The notes below the pieces were generated by a model that saw only the letters and a program-made list of their open reading frames with translations, ran no database searches and had not been told where the DNA came from. A stretch of DNA of 64,000 nucleotides from Mytilus trossulus (lineage: Eukaryota > Mollusca > Bivalvia > Mytilida > Mytilidae): the NCBI RefSeq assembly GCF_036588685.1, contig NC_086375.1:36168566-36232565 (forward strand), given 5' to 3'. Shown here piece by piece: positions 24,075-39,000 of this stretch. How positions within the stretch are numbered: position 1 is the stretch's first letter; every line of letters begins with the position of its first letter. The position numbers and the translations under genes are program-made.

Positions 24075-27000
24075 CTGTGAAAAATAAAATCAAACATCAA
24101 AAATTTCTCTTTTTATACCATTTAGAAAATATACAATATGATAAAAAAATATATATATATACTTGTTGTTTTAAGCTACAATATTTTTGGCCATGTGTGC
24201 TCAGTATGAAACATAAATAAAATAATTCATTCTCAGAAGAAAACTTAACACATCATGACTAAAAAACGAAATGAAAAACATGGTTCACAAAATGCTGCTT
24301 GTCTTAATTTAAATTATATCTACTCCTATTTCAATTGTTTATAAGCAAGACACACAGAAAACTCATAAAATGCTTGCAGTTATGTATTTTTTCTCTTGCA
24401 ATGCACTATTTCATTTTACTCAATTATAGATATTTCTTCTATGTAAACAACAAATAAATACATTAAATCAAATTGGCAACAAATACAATTTAGACTGGAA
24501 ATGAGTAATTCGTTAAAGATACAGCAACCCGACCAAAGAGTGAAAAACAGTTGAAGGCCACCAATGGGAAATGATATCATCATCAAATTTCAAACGAAAT
24601 GAAATATAGATACATATATACATGCAACCACACATACAAAAATGTTTCGTAAAAGTTCTTATGTGACCATTAGATAAAGCCATTGTGTAATGGAAATATT
24701 ATATTTTCCAAGGATTAGCAGGGATAAGATGTTAGAAATTTTGTTCTTATTCAAAACGGATATTTACATGCATTATCATTACATCCTTGTTTTACTTCAT
24801 GTTACTTGAAATAAATCAATCGAAATTCTCAATACAAAAAAGCGAAGATTTTATGTTTACAAACCTGTCCAGGACATGTGTGGTATGTAATCCTCCACAG
24901 ATCCAAGGAAATTTACTTTTGGAGTTGGAAAGCTCATATCTGGAATGTATTGTCTCAAAGAAATGTCTTTTAATGAGCTGAAAGTGTGTACATCAACGGG
25001 AAGGTACAAATCTACTTCAATATCTCCATTTAGTAAATCGTATTTAATAACTTTGGATTTGAGTACATTTCCGAAAATCTCTTTTAAAACAGACATCTCC
25101 TTAGTGGCATCTTTTTTCAATTCATCAAATATTTTGTCAACTAGTGCATTTACGTTTTCTTCAAATTCCCAGTATTTGTATGCAGATGATCCCTTGAAAA
25201 GAATATAAAAATCTTATTTTACTTTTAAATATCATATGCATAAACGTTGTAACATATTATGCGTTTTTATATTACATATCTTTTTCAGTTTTTCATTTTT
25301 GCTTTAGTAATTCATTTCATTGATACTAACACTATTTCCAGTTTGATTCCATATCGGGTCTACTCTAAATATGTATATATCTTTTGAAACATATTTTAAA
25401 AATCAGCCTTAGAAATCGATAAACACAAGTTTATACCTACCATGTTGTACATTGGTGTTGGTAACGAGTTTACAAGTCTTTGGTTGATACCCTCTCTGAT
25501 GTTATATATGCTTGATGTATACTGGTTGGCAACGTTAGACCATTGCTCATTTAATTTCATATTTTTAAGCTGATCCATATAAGAGTTATATTTTGATTTT
25601 AAATTGACAACAGTTTGGTGATTTCCAACAGAATTTTGGTAATCTGAAAATATTAGATTTTGTATAAATATTAATATATATATAAGCAAATAATGTAGAA
25701 ATATCATGTTTGTACTTTTTTTATAAAAACTAATATTTATGTGAATGTATATTGATACTTTTTGTTGTTGAGGATCAGCTGCGTCTAACCAATGTGAAGC
25801 TTTTATGATCAAAGAAGCAAGGCTGATAACGCAGTACGCCACTCCCAGATTATGTCTGCCTGAATCTAGGTATCTATTTTAAAATTTTGAAATTATTTTA
25901 CATGAAGAAATTGATCTCTTTTATGACAGCTGTCATTCCTTGTGCCGATTCGGCTTTACTTTAGGACCATAACGTGATTAATAGATTTATAATTTCCGAA
26001 TATTTTTGTCATCAAGTCTCACTAAAGACATAAATTGTCAATCTGTGTATCTGATGTAAGGAATTTATGCAGTTTATTGTTTGAATGATTTAAACTTCTA
26101 TATACAGCAATACTTAATACAATTTCCGTGTTATTTGTTTCTTTATTTAGTTTGTAATTGTCCTGAATGTATTTCAATGAACATCAGTATTCAAAGGATA
26201 ATATTTACCAAGTATTCTCTGATAAGAATTTGTTGAAATGCTGTTCAACTGGCCACCCATGCTTATATAAGTATCTTTTGAGTAGGCATCCAGTCTCTGA
26301 AACATAAAGATAACAGTGTAAAATAAAACTTCTGACAATCTGCAGGTAAACCAAATAATTTTTATAGATATTTGCGACATTTTCGAGTAAACAAATATTT
26401 GATATCAATTGAACACAGACACTGTGTTTAAAAAGTTACATAAAAGTTAGTGACACATTCCAAATAGTTATAATAAGGAGTGTACACGTGTTACGCTTTA
26501 CCCTCGTAGCTCTCGAAGGGTGCTCCGAACAATTGAGAGATCACGTAATACATATGTTGACAATTATTCTGGTTGTTCTTAAATGCAGTTAGGAATCAAC
26601 TGGAGTATGAATAAATTTTAAAGTATTTATTCTTAATTGTGATCAGTGAAGGTTTTTCTAATAACATAATGACGGGCGGGCATCATTGAAGAGAAATTTT
26701 CGTGCATTAAATTTTATACCGTTAAAAATAATAACCTGTTGTAGTTGTTCAAGACTGGTCATATATTCATCTATTGTGTGTTTGACTGGGCATCTCCCCC
26801 AAGCTTCATTTAAGTCTTCCGATAATTCCCTGAAAAAATAAAAAAACAAATATGTTGTAACACATGTGGCAGTTTTCTAGCAAATAAAGTTCATATGTTT
26901 TCTTCTCTTCTCTCACTGTTGTTGATACTTTAAAGTTTTGGCACAAGATAAAAAATAAAATAACTTTTTAAAGTGAGATATTAAAATTTTACTGGAAAGA

Positions 27001-30000
27001 TTTTAAAAGAAACGTACCCAATTCTGTTCATGGTTGTATCAACTGAATTACAAATGTCTTGAAGGTAAAAGGCATTTTTTTCTTTCAATGTTCTGAGTTC
27101 AGACAGTTTATCATTGATGGCATCAGCATAGGACTTGATTTCTTCTGTATAGGCAGCTTGGAATAATCGTCTCTTATATACTATTTCTTTGTTTATTTCA
27201 CCAGAAGACTCTTCAACGGCCATAGCAGATCGTATTCCATATTCTTCTATTCTTTTTGTTATTTCAGCCTGAAATTTGAATGAGCTATGTGAAGTTTGGC
27301 AATTCTGTGAACGTTTCAATGCATTCAATTATTACATTTAAATTAGTTTTTTTGCCATATTATGATGGTTAAAACGGCATTAACAGAAACAAACCCGAAA
27401 CGAATGATGTGTATTTGAATACTGAAATTGAATACTATGAAAAAAAAATCCCCTTTATAGAAAAAAGTGTTTCTAATTTCATTCTGGTGTGGTTTTGGGT
27501 CGCTCCTTCTTTTCTTGTTAACATCATTTAATTTTTATCTGTCTTTTTTCTGTTTTTAGGTTGGTTATGTTTTTCTTTTTTAATTTTATGTTTTATGTTT
27601 ACCCTTTGTATTTATTTGGTCTTATTTCTATAAGATATAAACTACTCTTGGGATGATTTATAAGACATTTGCTCTTTTTTTTATTCCTCTTCGCTATCTG
27701 TATATGACTGATAAATCTCGAAATTGTTGAAAAAGTTACCAATATACCTTGAGATCACTGATAATTGATGGACGCCAGTGAACACGTGTATGCAGAATCT
27801 TTGAAGATTTTAATCGAAGATTTAGCAAGCTGTCTACTGTTTTCTTCTGATTTACATTTCTGAAGAGTTCTGCAGATATTCCTTTCTCGTCTGAGAATTT
27901 AGCATTCACATGAAGTGTTTTATCTGGGTTTTCTGAAAATACACAGAAAAAGATAGTGAGATTGAATGATTTTTCTGTTTTAACGAATATGATTATCACG
28001 TTTAAAAGTTCAACTAAAAAAAAACAATATTCTACTATTATCTATCCATTTTGTAACTCTTGGGGTTTTTTTTTTTTTTTTTTCTTTTGCCTTAATTATG
28101 GTATTATTATTTGATAAGGATTACTTACTGATATCGTAGTTCATGTTAAAATCCAGACTCCCATCATTAGGATCAACCGTCAGCTCTGTATTGATTGGTT
28201 TGGTATCATCATAAAGATTTTTGATTGTCAGTTTGAAAGGTGACGTCTCAACACGGGCATCTATTTTCATTGTTTTGATTGGAGAACGAACCTGCGGAAT
28301 AAAAGTCAGAGTAAAAATGTTGGTCAACGTTTCACTTTGGTAAATTCGTTTATAGTATATACCAATAGACTTTCAGTAAGATGTTTCACTTTATAAACGG
28401 AATCACAAACTCATAAGAAAAAAAAGTTAGTTTTATTGATTAACACTTCATTTAAGCCAAAACATATTTATAAACAAATTTATTAACAAAATATTAGAAA
28501 AAAAGTTTCTTTCATTATTCAAACAGTATAGAAGAAAATGAACATGAAAATATTCACATAATAATATATTTCTTGTGTCTTAGTAAGTCAATACCTGTAT
28601 ATTGAGTTGACGTTTGAGTTTATCAATCTCGGTTATTAAGGCGATGTTCTTTGTTTGACGTCTTGCAGTCAGGTATTGAATATCAAAATCAGCTGAGAGT
28701 TTGTCATTAGATTTTCCGAAAACTGCTTTTGTTTGGATGTCCACTGTAGTATATGGATGACTGATACCAAGTAAGAACTTGTAATTCTCCCCACGACCTG
28801 ATACATCTTCTAATTTTGAACTCAAGGTAAAAGTTTTACGAGAATCTTTTGAGTATCTGAATGCAGTACGGCCATCATAAATAACGTTTCCACTTCCAAT
28901 CAACATTTTGTAATCTAGTTGAAGGTCCTTAAAAATAACAAGGACACTACTATTAAACTGTATGCATGAGAGAATATTTTTTTAACTATAAATGTTTTTT
29001 AAAGGATTTTTCTGTGCCTTGGAAAATATTTAATGTTGGTTTGTACCTAGAATATTTGTGCTGTAAGACTGTTGTGTAAATAGGAAATATTCATATAACT
29101 TATTATATAGATAATTTTATTACTTATATCATTAGATTAACTACAGTGCAATAGATACTGAGATGAAATCTTTAGTTGAAACACACGAAAATATTCTCTA
29201 TGAATCATTTGTATTTCAAAAGCCATTTGATACTACCTAATTGAAAAACGTGTATTTTGATAACTTTAATTAATTAATTTCTTTATTCTAATAATAAATT
29301 TATTTTAATTACCTTGCCAAGACTTGGCATTTCTAAACCTAGTGTTAGTTCATCTCCATCAGATCTGGTCTTAATTACTACTCTTTTGTTTTGGTCTCTT
29401 TCTGCATCCCACGAGAAATCAAATACTTGACTGCTTAGTCCATATCCTGATGATACGGTTGACAATACAACTGTCCTAGATGGTAGTTGTAGAGTGTATT
29501 TTGCTTGTCCGTTCTTTTCAAATATTGTTTCTATTCCATGTGTTCTGCTATCATCTTTCTCTATAAATAGAACCATTTTGGACGATTCATCAGGACGGAG
29601 ATACGATGCTCCAATGCTGTAAGATTTAGATCCACATGCACCTCGATAGCTTACAATCTGTTTTCTGTCGGACCAATCTGAATTGAATTTAACATCCATT
29701 CTGCAACTTCTGTCTCTACCTTGCTTGTTCCATTTTAAAAGCATGTATGTTTCTGAGGTAAACAGCTTATTTAATTCAAACCTCAGCTGTCTTGGTTCAT
29801 TGATATTAATTATCAGTGTTATTTCCTTTCTTTCCTCATTATCAAACTCGAAATCAACATCGTACAATGTTTCTTGGTTGATTTTCATATGTGTTGCTAC
29901 TATCAAATGCTTTGCTTTGCTAAGCCTGTCGTATTTTATATATCCATCAGCTGTTCGGAGTGATTCCCAAGGGGTAGACACTGATAGTGAACAGTCTGTC

Positions 30001-33000
30001 TTTGTGAGAGATGCATCTATTGTTATTCCGTTGCGCTCAGTCAAAAATGCTTCGATGTGCGATTTTAGTTCTTCAAATTTGTGGTCATTTTTAATGGATA
30101 TCCGTAGATTTCGCAAATTATATAATCCAGTTTTAAGCGTAAGGGATCCATCTAACTCATCGAATCTCTGGCCAGTAAGGCTTGCATCAAATTCAATATC
30201 AGATAAGTATGATGTCTGTATATTAAGTGCAGCATTGTATGGTTTTCTTGAGGCAGATGCTTTAATTTGTGTTTTCTCGTATCCTTTGATTGGCGTATCA
30301 AGATTTATGTTGATTGAGGATGGAGTTTTTTCCATGGCAATAGTTATCTTTTTCTCTCCAATTGCAGCATTTCCGGATAGTGAGTAGGTGTCATCTTTCA
30401 TTTTCATGTCTGCATTGACGGAATATCTGTTTTGTGGTGTATTCAATGAAATATCGACAATTTCTTGTGTTATCTTGAGATTTCCGTTAATAAGAGGCCT
30501 ATTTTCATTGAGCGCCAAAGATGCAGATGAAGTGAGACTGTCTGCTTTGAAATCATGACGATATCTACCTTCAAGTTTTCTGTCGGGTGCATATTGAAGA
30601 CTTCCGGTTGTTGTGAAAGACTTCACAGATCCAGTTTGTTCAATCTTGATATTCACAACTCTTAGTTTCTCAAACGGTGTTTGTAAGCTTAGTGTACCCT
30701 CGATAGATGGAAGGTGTTTAAAGGATGCATCGGCTTTGATTGTCATGTCGGCATGTGTTGCCTCAATGTTTGTTTTAAAACTAGAAATGGAACCATCATG
30801 TGAAAATCTAAGCTGAGACGATTTTACATTTCCAGATAAAGTGGTTTTAAGTGTTGTATCGAAAACTATTGACATCTCTCCTAGTCTTACGGTGGTTATT
30901 TCTTCAATTCCATTCATGTCACCAATGGATGCCTTTACTGTTGTTCCGAAGGATTTCGGATTTCCATTTACGTCATATTCTATTTTGATGTCTTCTAGAA
31001 TAGGTGTTGATAGCAGCATGTTCCCTTTGAATACTTCTGAGGACCATTCATGGTTGACTTCTCCTCTCACTTTTTCTTTTCCGTAGCTAACGGAAGATAC
31101 GTATCTGAATGCATGCAGACCTCCATTTCCGTTTATAATCACCTCGAAATCTTCAGTTAGTGGTGTTTTTATACACAGTTCGATTTTTAAACCATTTGAT
31201 GTATCAATTTTGCCATTAAGTTGAGTTCTATGTTTTCCAATTTTCGTAACTGCCTTTCCAGAAATGAGAGATTGCACGTTTGAAAATTGAAGTAGAGCTG
31301 TATTTCTTTCATATCCAGAAAACGGTGTCTCCAACGTAATATCAAGTCCACTAGAAATATCAAAATTAGTTTTTGAGTTGATTTCTTTGTCATTTAGGGT
31401 TAATTTGATATTTGAACGGAAGTTTTTCAAAGTACCTCTGAACTCGTGAGAAACTGATGCTTTCATGTTTCTGATAGGTGATTGTATGTCAATCTCTATT
31501 TCTAAACCATTTGGTAAATCTAGATTGAAATTTGATAAAAGTTCATGTTTTTCTTCACCATATTGAATCCCAGCCTTAGTTTTCAAGTTTTCAATTGTTC
31601 CATCGAAGGAAACTTCTATCTGAATATCCTTAGATATTGGGGATTGGAGGACCACATTTGCAGATACTTTTGAGGTAGTGTCCATATTGACAGTTAAAGC
31701 AGATAGTTTATCATTGTATCGAACTTCACCAGATACGTGGAATTGTTTTAATGTGCCAGTACGTTTAAGTGTCGAAATAATTTCGTGTTGTTTACTTCCG
31801 CTGTAGGTTGCACTAGCTTGTGATCTGAGCTCGGATGAAGTGCCTTGATGGTCAAGGAAGATTTCCATATCATCAGTGAATGGTGTTGACATACGTGCCT
31901 CTAATTCAATTCCACTAGTAAAGTCGGTTTTAGCTGAAGTGGTGAATTTCTTTCCGTTATATGTAGCATCTCCTGATAACTGGAATTTCTGTAGTTTACC
32001 AGACCCTCCAAATGTTATGACGGCCTCATGTTGTTTAGATCCGCTATATGAAATATCAGCTTGTGACTTAAAATTACTAGCAGAGCCCTTATGGTCAATT
32101 ATAATTTCTATGTCGTTGGTAAATGGAGTTTTCAAAGTACCCTTTGTCTTAATACCGTCTGTGTAGTCAAATTGTAGTTCTGATGACACTTTCTTGGTAT
32201 TATAAGATGCTTCGCCGAAAGTTCTGAAATTTATCATGTCTCCATTATGCTCAAATGCAACATAAACCTCATGTTCTTTCTTTCCGCTGATGGTTATTTC
32301 TCCCTTCGTATTAAAGTTCAACAATTCCCCTCTATGGTCTACTTCCAATTCAATATCTTTTGTGTATGGACTTTTTATTTCAATCCTGCCTTTTCTTCCT
32401 GTAGATTTTTCTAATGTTGCTTCTACTGATGCTACCTTAGTATTGTATGACAATTCTACAAATACTCTCTTTTTACCATTCTGGAGTACAATATTGGCTT
32501 CATGCTGTTTTCTACCATTGTAACCGATCTCTCCGTGACTGATGAAATTATGTAGAGTCCCTTGGTGAGAGAATGAAACTGTTATATCATCAGTGAAAGG
32601 CGTTCGTAAAGTTACTGTTCCCTCTGGATCGTTCAATATATCCAAATTCACATCACTCGAAATTGTTTTTCTGTTGTAAGTAAGTGATCCCGATGACTGG
32701 AATTTTTTTAATTCGCCTTCAAATTTGAAATCTGTAATAATTTCATACATTTTAGAGCCTCCATACGTCACATCAAATTGATTGTTAAAATCAACCAATT
32801 GACCATTGTGTGAAAATGATGCACGAAGGGGTTTGGTCAGAGGAGTGTTCAATGAAACTGTTGATTTGACTCCATTTGTACTATCAAATAATACTGATCC
32901 AGTAACTCTCTTTGTATTGTAAACAAAATTGGAGCTGGTAGAAAATTTCTTAAGTGATCCATCGTGACTAAAGGTAGCAGAAATGTCATGTTGTTTGCGA

Positions 33001-36000
33001 CCACTGTATGTGAGAGCAGCCTGCGTTTTAAAGTTCAAAGGTTGTCCACTGTGGCCGATTGAAAGAACGATATCTTCTGTGAAAGGTGTCTTTACTATTG
33101 CTTTTCCTTCAATATTCAAGTTTGATTCAAGACTGACTTGGACAGATGCTGTTTTTGTGTTGTATGTGATATCAGCAGAAGTTGTAAATGCTTTCAGTAC
33201 ACCAGTATGTTTGAAGTTAACAAGGACTGCATGTTGTTGGGCACCACTGTATGTAAGCCCAGCCTGAGTTTTAAAGTTCAAAGGATGTCCATTGTGACCG
33301 AAAGACAGAACAATGTCATCCATGAAAGGTGTTTTTAGAGTTGCTTTTCCTTCAATGTTCACATTTGAGTCGAAACTAACTTGCACAGCTGATTTCTTTG
33401 TGTTGTATGTCACATCAGCAGAGGTTGTAAATGCTTTCAGTGGGCCAGCATGATGAAAGTTAGCAAGAACTGCATGTTGTTTGGTACCACTGTATGTTAA
33501 TTCAGCTTGTGTTTGGAAGTGATATGTGTTTCCTTGTTCATTGTTGTTGTTGAACATAAGTGAAATTGATACTGGTTCACTTATTGGCGTTTCAATGTGT
33601 CCAGTTGCTTCAATCCTTTCTTGTATTCCTTTTGGTGCGCTGAACGAAAATTTTCCCGAAACCTTTTTCTTATTGTATGCACCGTCAAAATTTGTTCTCC
33701 CTGCTTTGATTGAGCCTTCAGCATTGAAAGAAATTTCAAGTTCGTGTTGTTTCTGTCCACTGTAAGTAAGCTGAGATACGGATGTAAAGTCCACCAGTTT
33801 TCCTGCGGTCTCAGTACTTATGACTACATCACGTGAAAAGGGAGATTTCAAGAAGCCGTTTATTCTAATATCTCTTAACACATCCACTGATACCTGGGCA
33901 GACCCTGTCTTGTAACCGTAACTCAATTCACCATTTGATACGAACCGTCTTAGTTCTCCTTCATGGTTTACCTTAAGAGTGATATCTTCAGAGTATGGCG
34001 TTTTTATGAATGCCCTTACATTCAGACCTCCAGAAGTTCTCAGTGTTAGCTGTCCTTCTGATCTCTTTCCATTTTGCACATATTCACCTGAACATTCAAA
34101 ATCTCTCAACTGTCCAGAATGTTTAAATGACATTTCTGCACTATGGAACATTTCATATGGAGTAGTAAGTGTGGTTCTTCCTTGAATTCCATTGTTAGTT
34201 GAAAATTTTGCTATTCCACTGATCTTTTGGGAATTGATGTCTATATCTGCTGTGCTCTCGAAGTCATTTAGTTGTCCTTTATGGTTAATAGTGAGTTCTC
34301 CTGATCTTAAAATATCGAATGGTGTTTTCATGTTCAGTCGAACTGAAAAGTCTTCGTCAGTACTAAGATTAAGATCTGCTTGAGCTGATTTTTTTCCATA
34401 TGCCCCTTTGATGTTTGAAACGCATCGTCGAAGGTTCCCGCTGTGTTCAAATGATACTGACATGTCAGGTGTAAATGAGGATATAAAGGTAGCTTTTCCG
34501 TTCAATTTTGGTTCATTTTGATACGAAATTCTGCTATTTAAAATATCTTTTCTTCCATATGTCAATGAAACTTGGTTGGTGAGGGATGTCTCAAAACTAT
34601 GCGATAACGACATCCTAACAGGTTCATATTGTGGAGTAATAAGGGTAAGTTTTCCTTCAATTGGACCAAGACTAGAGAATGAAACGTCAAATTGACTTCT
34701 TTTTTTCTGGAGGAGAGTTTCTAGTCGTGAGGCAAAATTATTGGAAGTTCCAGAGTGTGAAAGTTTGGCTGTCATTTCTTCATATTCCTGGAATGGCTTC
34801 TTTATATCAACAGAAACAGTTAATCGGTCATTTGTGCTGACTAATGTATCTAGTGTTATAGTTTTAGAATCAGAGTAAGTTATTTCTGCTTGAGTACGGA
34901 AGTTACTAAGTGGACCATCATGACTGAGTAACGCCTTAAGATTGCCATAATTTTTCACCGGTGTTTGAAGAGTTGCAGATAGAATCAATGGTTGAGATGT
35001 AAATTGCAAGTCACCAATAATGTCTTTTTTGTTCTTTGAAACTTCCAGATGACATTTAAAGTTAGAAAGTTGACCGTTATGTGTAAAGGCGGCTCTCATC
35101 TTTTCATATCCGTCATGAGGTGTGTTGACAGTAAGCTCTGTTACTAGTTTTGGATCAACCGTTGATTTAACATTAGCACCCCAAACTTGTTTCCCGATTT
35201 TCAATTCCGACTGACATTTGAAGTCCCGTAAATTCCCGTCGTGTGTTACAAAAGCGGACATTTTTCTGATGCTCTTGAACGGTGTGGATATTGAAACGTC
35301 TGCCTTCAGATTTGTTATAAAGTTGAATGTCAGGTCTCCTTCAATTTCCTCCTTCTTTCCCCATCCAATCTTTGCTTTTGTCTTGAAACTTGTACTTTTG
35401 CCTTTGTGTACAAAGAGAACTGTGATATCATCCATGATCGGAGATGCAACCTTTAATGTTCCTTTCATTCTTTTGGCATTTGTCATTTCTATGTCTACAT
35501 TGATTGGCTTATTCTTCCCGTATTTTATGAGAATGTTAGAATTAATGCTTTTTCTATTTCCACTGTGAGAGAAGGAAGCAATGGTATCTTCAACAAGAGA
35601 TGACTTCATAGTGAAGGAACCTTGGAGACTATTTCCATTATGGTAACTGATATCCAGTTGATGTTTGCCATTTTTGTCATACTGTAAGTAAGCCCCAGAT
35701 ACGAATTGATTCCATGTTCCTTTGTGGCTCAAAGTAGCCGTTACTGGATGGTAATTAGGAAGACGTATTGTGACTGCAGCTTGGTAGTTTTTGTTGTATT
35801 CAACAGCAAGCTCAGCATAGTAAGTTTTTCCTTCTGGATACTCCATCTCAACTTTCGTAATGCATCCTTTGACGGTAGGTTCGTGTGTTATACCGGCTGT
35901 TAAACGTTGTAATTTTTCAAAAGGAGTTGCAATACTGACATCAGCACTTAGCCTTTGTCCATCTAAAAGGGTTCTTGATGTCAATGATACGATCTTTCCT

Positions 36001-39000
36001 GGTAAGTATTCAACCTTGATATCGGTTCTCGATTTGTCATTCTCAGGGCGGTTTGAGAAGGTTATTTCACTGGCTGGAAGTTGTTGGTATTGAGTTTCGA
36101 GTCTTACATTACCAGACACACCACCAATTCTGTTAAATGTAGACTTGAGTTGAATTCTTCTTACAATTGGTTGTAGTTCAAAGCTGGCAGAGGAGGTCAT
36201 TGCCTTCGTATTTCCTTTAAATTCCATCTCTGTTCTAAGTCTTCTAAATGATTCAAATGGTGTAGATAATGTAACCAAAACATATTTCTGAGATCCGGTT
36301 TTCAATCGTCCTTCTATTGCAACCATTTGTTCACCTTTCAGTAAGAGATTCCCGGTAGCAATGAGTTCACCATTTTCAGTTTTAAGATGACCTTCACTTG
36401 TAAAAAGGTTTTTGCTATTGTGGCTCATCGAGAGAATGGTGTCCATGGAACTGTCTCTATGTAAATGACTAACCATAAGTTGTCCTTTTCCAAATGGAGT
36501 TGTGGAGGTCAATGTATACTGAACGGATGCTTCTTTCCATGCAATATTATGTCTGCCCTTAATGTTAAAACCATAATGCTCTCCATTAATGTTGGTTGTG
36601 ATGACTGTTGTAATATCATTGAGTGTATTACTGTGTTGCCATGTAGAATCGTATCGGCTTGTTGGTGAAGAAAGAGATAGTTTACCGCTCTGCTGGATCA
36701 TAAGACCTGCTCTATCATGTGTGAGTTTACCTTTGTATCTGTATTCATTTCCATTAATATTAAGAACTAGGCTGTTTTCGTTAGTTGTATCCTTACTTTG
36801 ATGACTAAAGTCTAAAGATACGGTTTGGATGGATCGAATGTTAGATTTGACACCAGCATGTCCCAAGTATATGTTGTTTTCTTTCTTTGCAGATGCATCA
36901 ACCCGTATAGAATTCTTGTTTACCTGAACAGTTACAAGGGATTTCAAGGAGTCTTTAGCATCATGGGAAATTTCTAGGGACGAGGTTTCAAATTCATTAA
37001 ATGGTGTCTTGATGTTTAGAGATCCTTGTAATTGACGAATGCTCACTGGTTTTTTCAGGGAAAAAGCAGCCGATATTTGGTTATCTGGTTTCCAGTTGAC
37101 ATCAAAGTTTGTTTTATATTCGCTTGGGTCTGACAAATGGTTCATGCCAAGTTTAACATATCTTAATCCTTTTGATGCAGTATGTACTGTTAAGCTGCCA
37201 TCGATTTTGACTTGATCGTTACCATTTTTCTGTTTCAAAGATGCGTCAACAGATAGTTGTTCTTTTCCGTCAGATTTTATGTCAAAATGTGCATTTTCGT
37301 TTTTGCGATTGATGTTGATTTTGTTATTTTGCAGTGGACTTCTGAATACAAGGCTTGCATCAATATCTTGAATGTTGTTGTATGTGATTTGAGTGTCAAC
37401 AAATATTTGTTTGTCCTTGTCTGCATTAGCATCCCATTGAATGTCCAAATGTCCAACATAGATCGGTCCCTTCTTCTTTGCTTCAAATTCACCTTTGACT
37501 TTTCTTGAAGGCACAGAAACATCACCAGAAAGTCGTAAAAGTGCTGCTTTTTTGTATTGAGAACCAAATTCTACCGAATAGTCATTATTTAGTCGAGATT
37601 TGACACGGAAGTTTCTTGGATCTAGGTTGAGCAGTGCTTCAAGATGGACTGGCTTCTGTCCGGACATACTTATATCAGAGCTGACGTCATACTCTTCATC
37701 AGAAAGTTTAAGATCACTTACAACTTTTGTTTTGTGTCCAGCAATGTTTGAAATCAACTCATTGGTATATCTCCTTTTGTTCTTCTGTTCAAAATTGTTA
37801 GCAATAGAAAAGTCTTTATCATTCCATTTCAGACTTACATCCCCAGTTAAGGATGTAAATTTTTTGGACTTGTTCTTCATTACCAATGCAGCAGATACTG
37901 ATTGCTTCTTGCCGTATGATAACCCAAAATTAGAATTAATACTCTTTGGATTGTGAGAATGCTTTCCTTTCAGTTTAAGATCTAATCCCTGAAAACAGCA
38001 ATATGATAATGTCATTATTTCTAAACTTTCTCATACTATCTTTAAATGTTGAAAGCACGTGGTTTTCTATTATTCCACCATTATCAGAATTTAAAAAAAT
38101 GTATATATACAATGTTATGTAACATATCGATTATTAAATAATTTCAATCCAGTAAACTCAGGTATAATGAGTAACTCGCATTTAGAAGTATGGCCCCGTT
38201 GGTCCTTTTGGTCTTGGAGGTCCTGCGCTTTACCAATACATTTTTTTTTCATATTTACACAACCGCTATCAGTGAGGCATGACTCTGATTTGTTAACCGG
38301 TAAGTAATTAAAGTGTACTTTAAAAGTGTCAGGAAACTGTAATTACGTTGTTGTCAATTGTAACTGCTGTCTCTCATAACCGTTTTTTGGGTTTTTTTTT
38401 CTTAAATTAAACAGTTTTCATTTTTTATTTTCACGCTTTGTCCTGTCAGTTGCTAAATATAGACTCTGATGAATAGTTGTTGCATTTGTAATCATATCGC
38501 ATCTCCTTATTTTACATTGATATAATATTTTCCATAAAGCATTGCCCTCTTTATTTTTAGACCAGCATATACTTAAATGAATGTATACTATCTTAATCAA
38601 AAAGAATGATAATGGAGAGAAAAAATAAACATCTTATGGTATATATGTTATGGTTTTCTTACCAGAGCCAGATGTCTAATATCACCAGTTATATCTAATT
38701 CAGATTTCTTCCATCCCAGTTCGTGACGTACTAATGATGTAACAAAGATACGCTTGTTTTCATCCTTTGGTTTTGCACCATATCTAAGGTCAAAGTTCAC
38801 TTTTGTCAATCTTGCTTTGTTGTTCATGTCTGTGTTGATAACAACATTGTAGTCAGCATTCTTCTTGAAAGTTAAAGATCTGTAAATATAGAAAACAATA
38901 TCATTCCATATTTTTTTCTTCAAATTTAATAATTGCATTCCTAGAATTGGGTTCTGAGTACCACTGACTGACTATACATCATTTACTAATTGCAGTTTTG

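Larger units (their letters stand above)
1..29204. repeat. Left copy of a large tandem duplication (pairs with 40470-64000)
   Basis: Position 1 aligns with 40470 and position 29204 with 64000, without rearrangement, over exons, introns and intergenic DNA. The offset is about 40.5 kb at the left end and about 34.8 kb at the right end. The difference is mostly the 5.5-kb E/S block and the SINE present only here. Exons are closest, introns carry small indels. Confidence 0.9.

Noticed and set aside
29683..37956. Many plus-strand open frames (60-234 codons) opposite the giant exon
   Set aside because: They are antisense shadows of an 8.7-kb coding exon. None shows a domain, splice context or promoter of its own.
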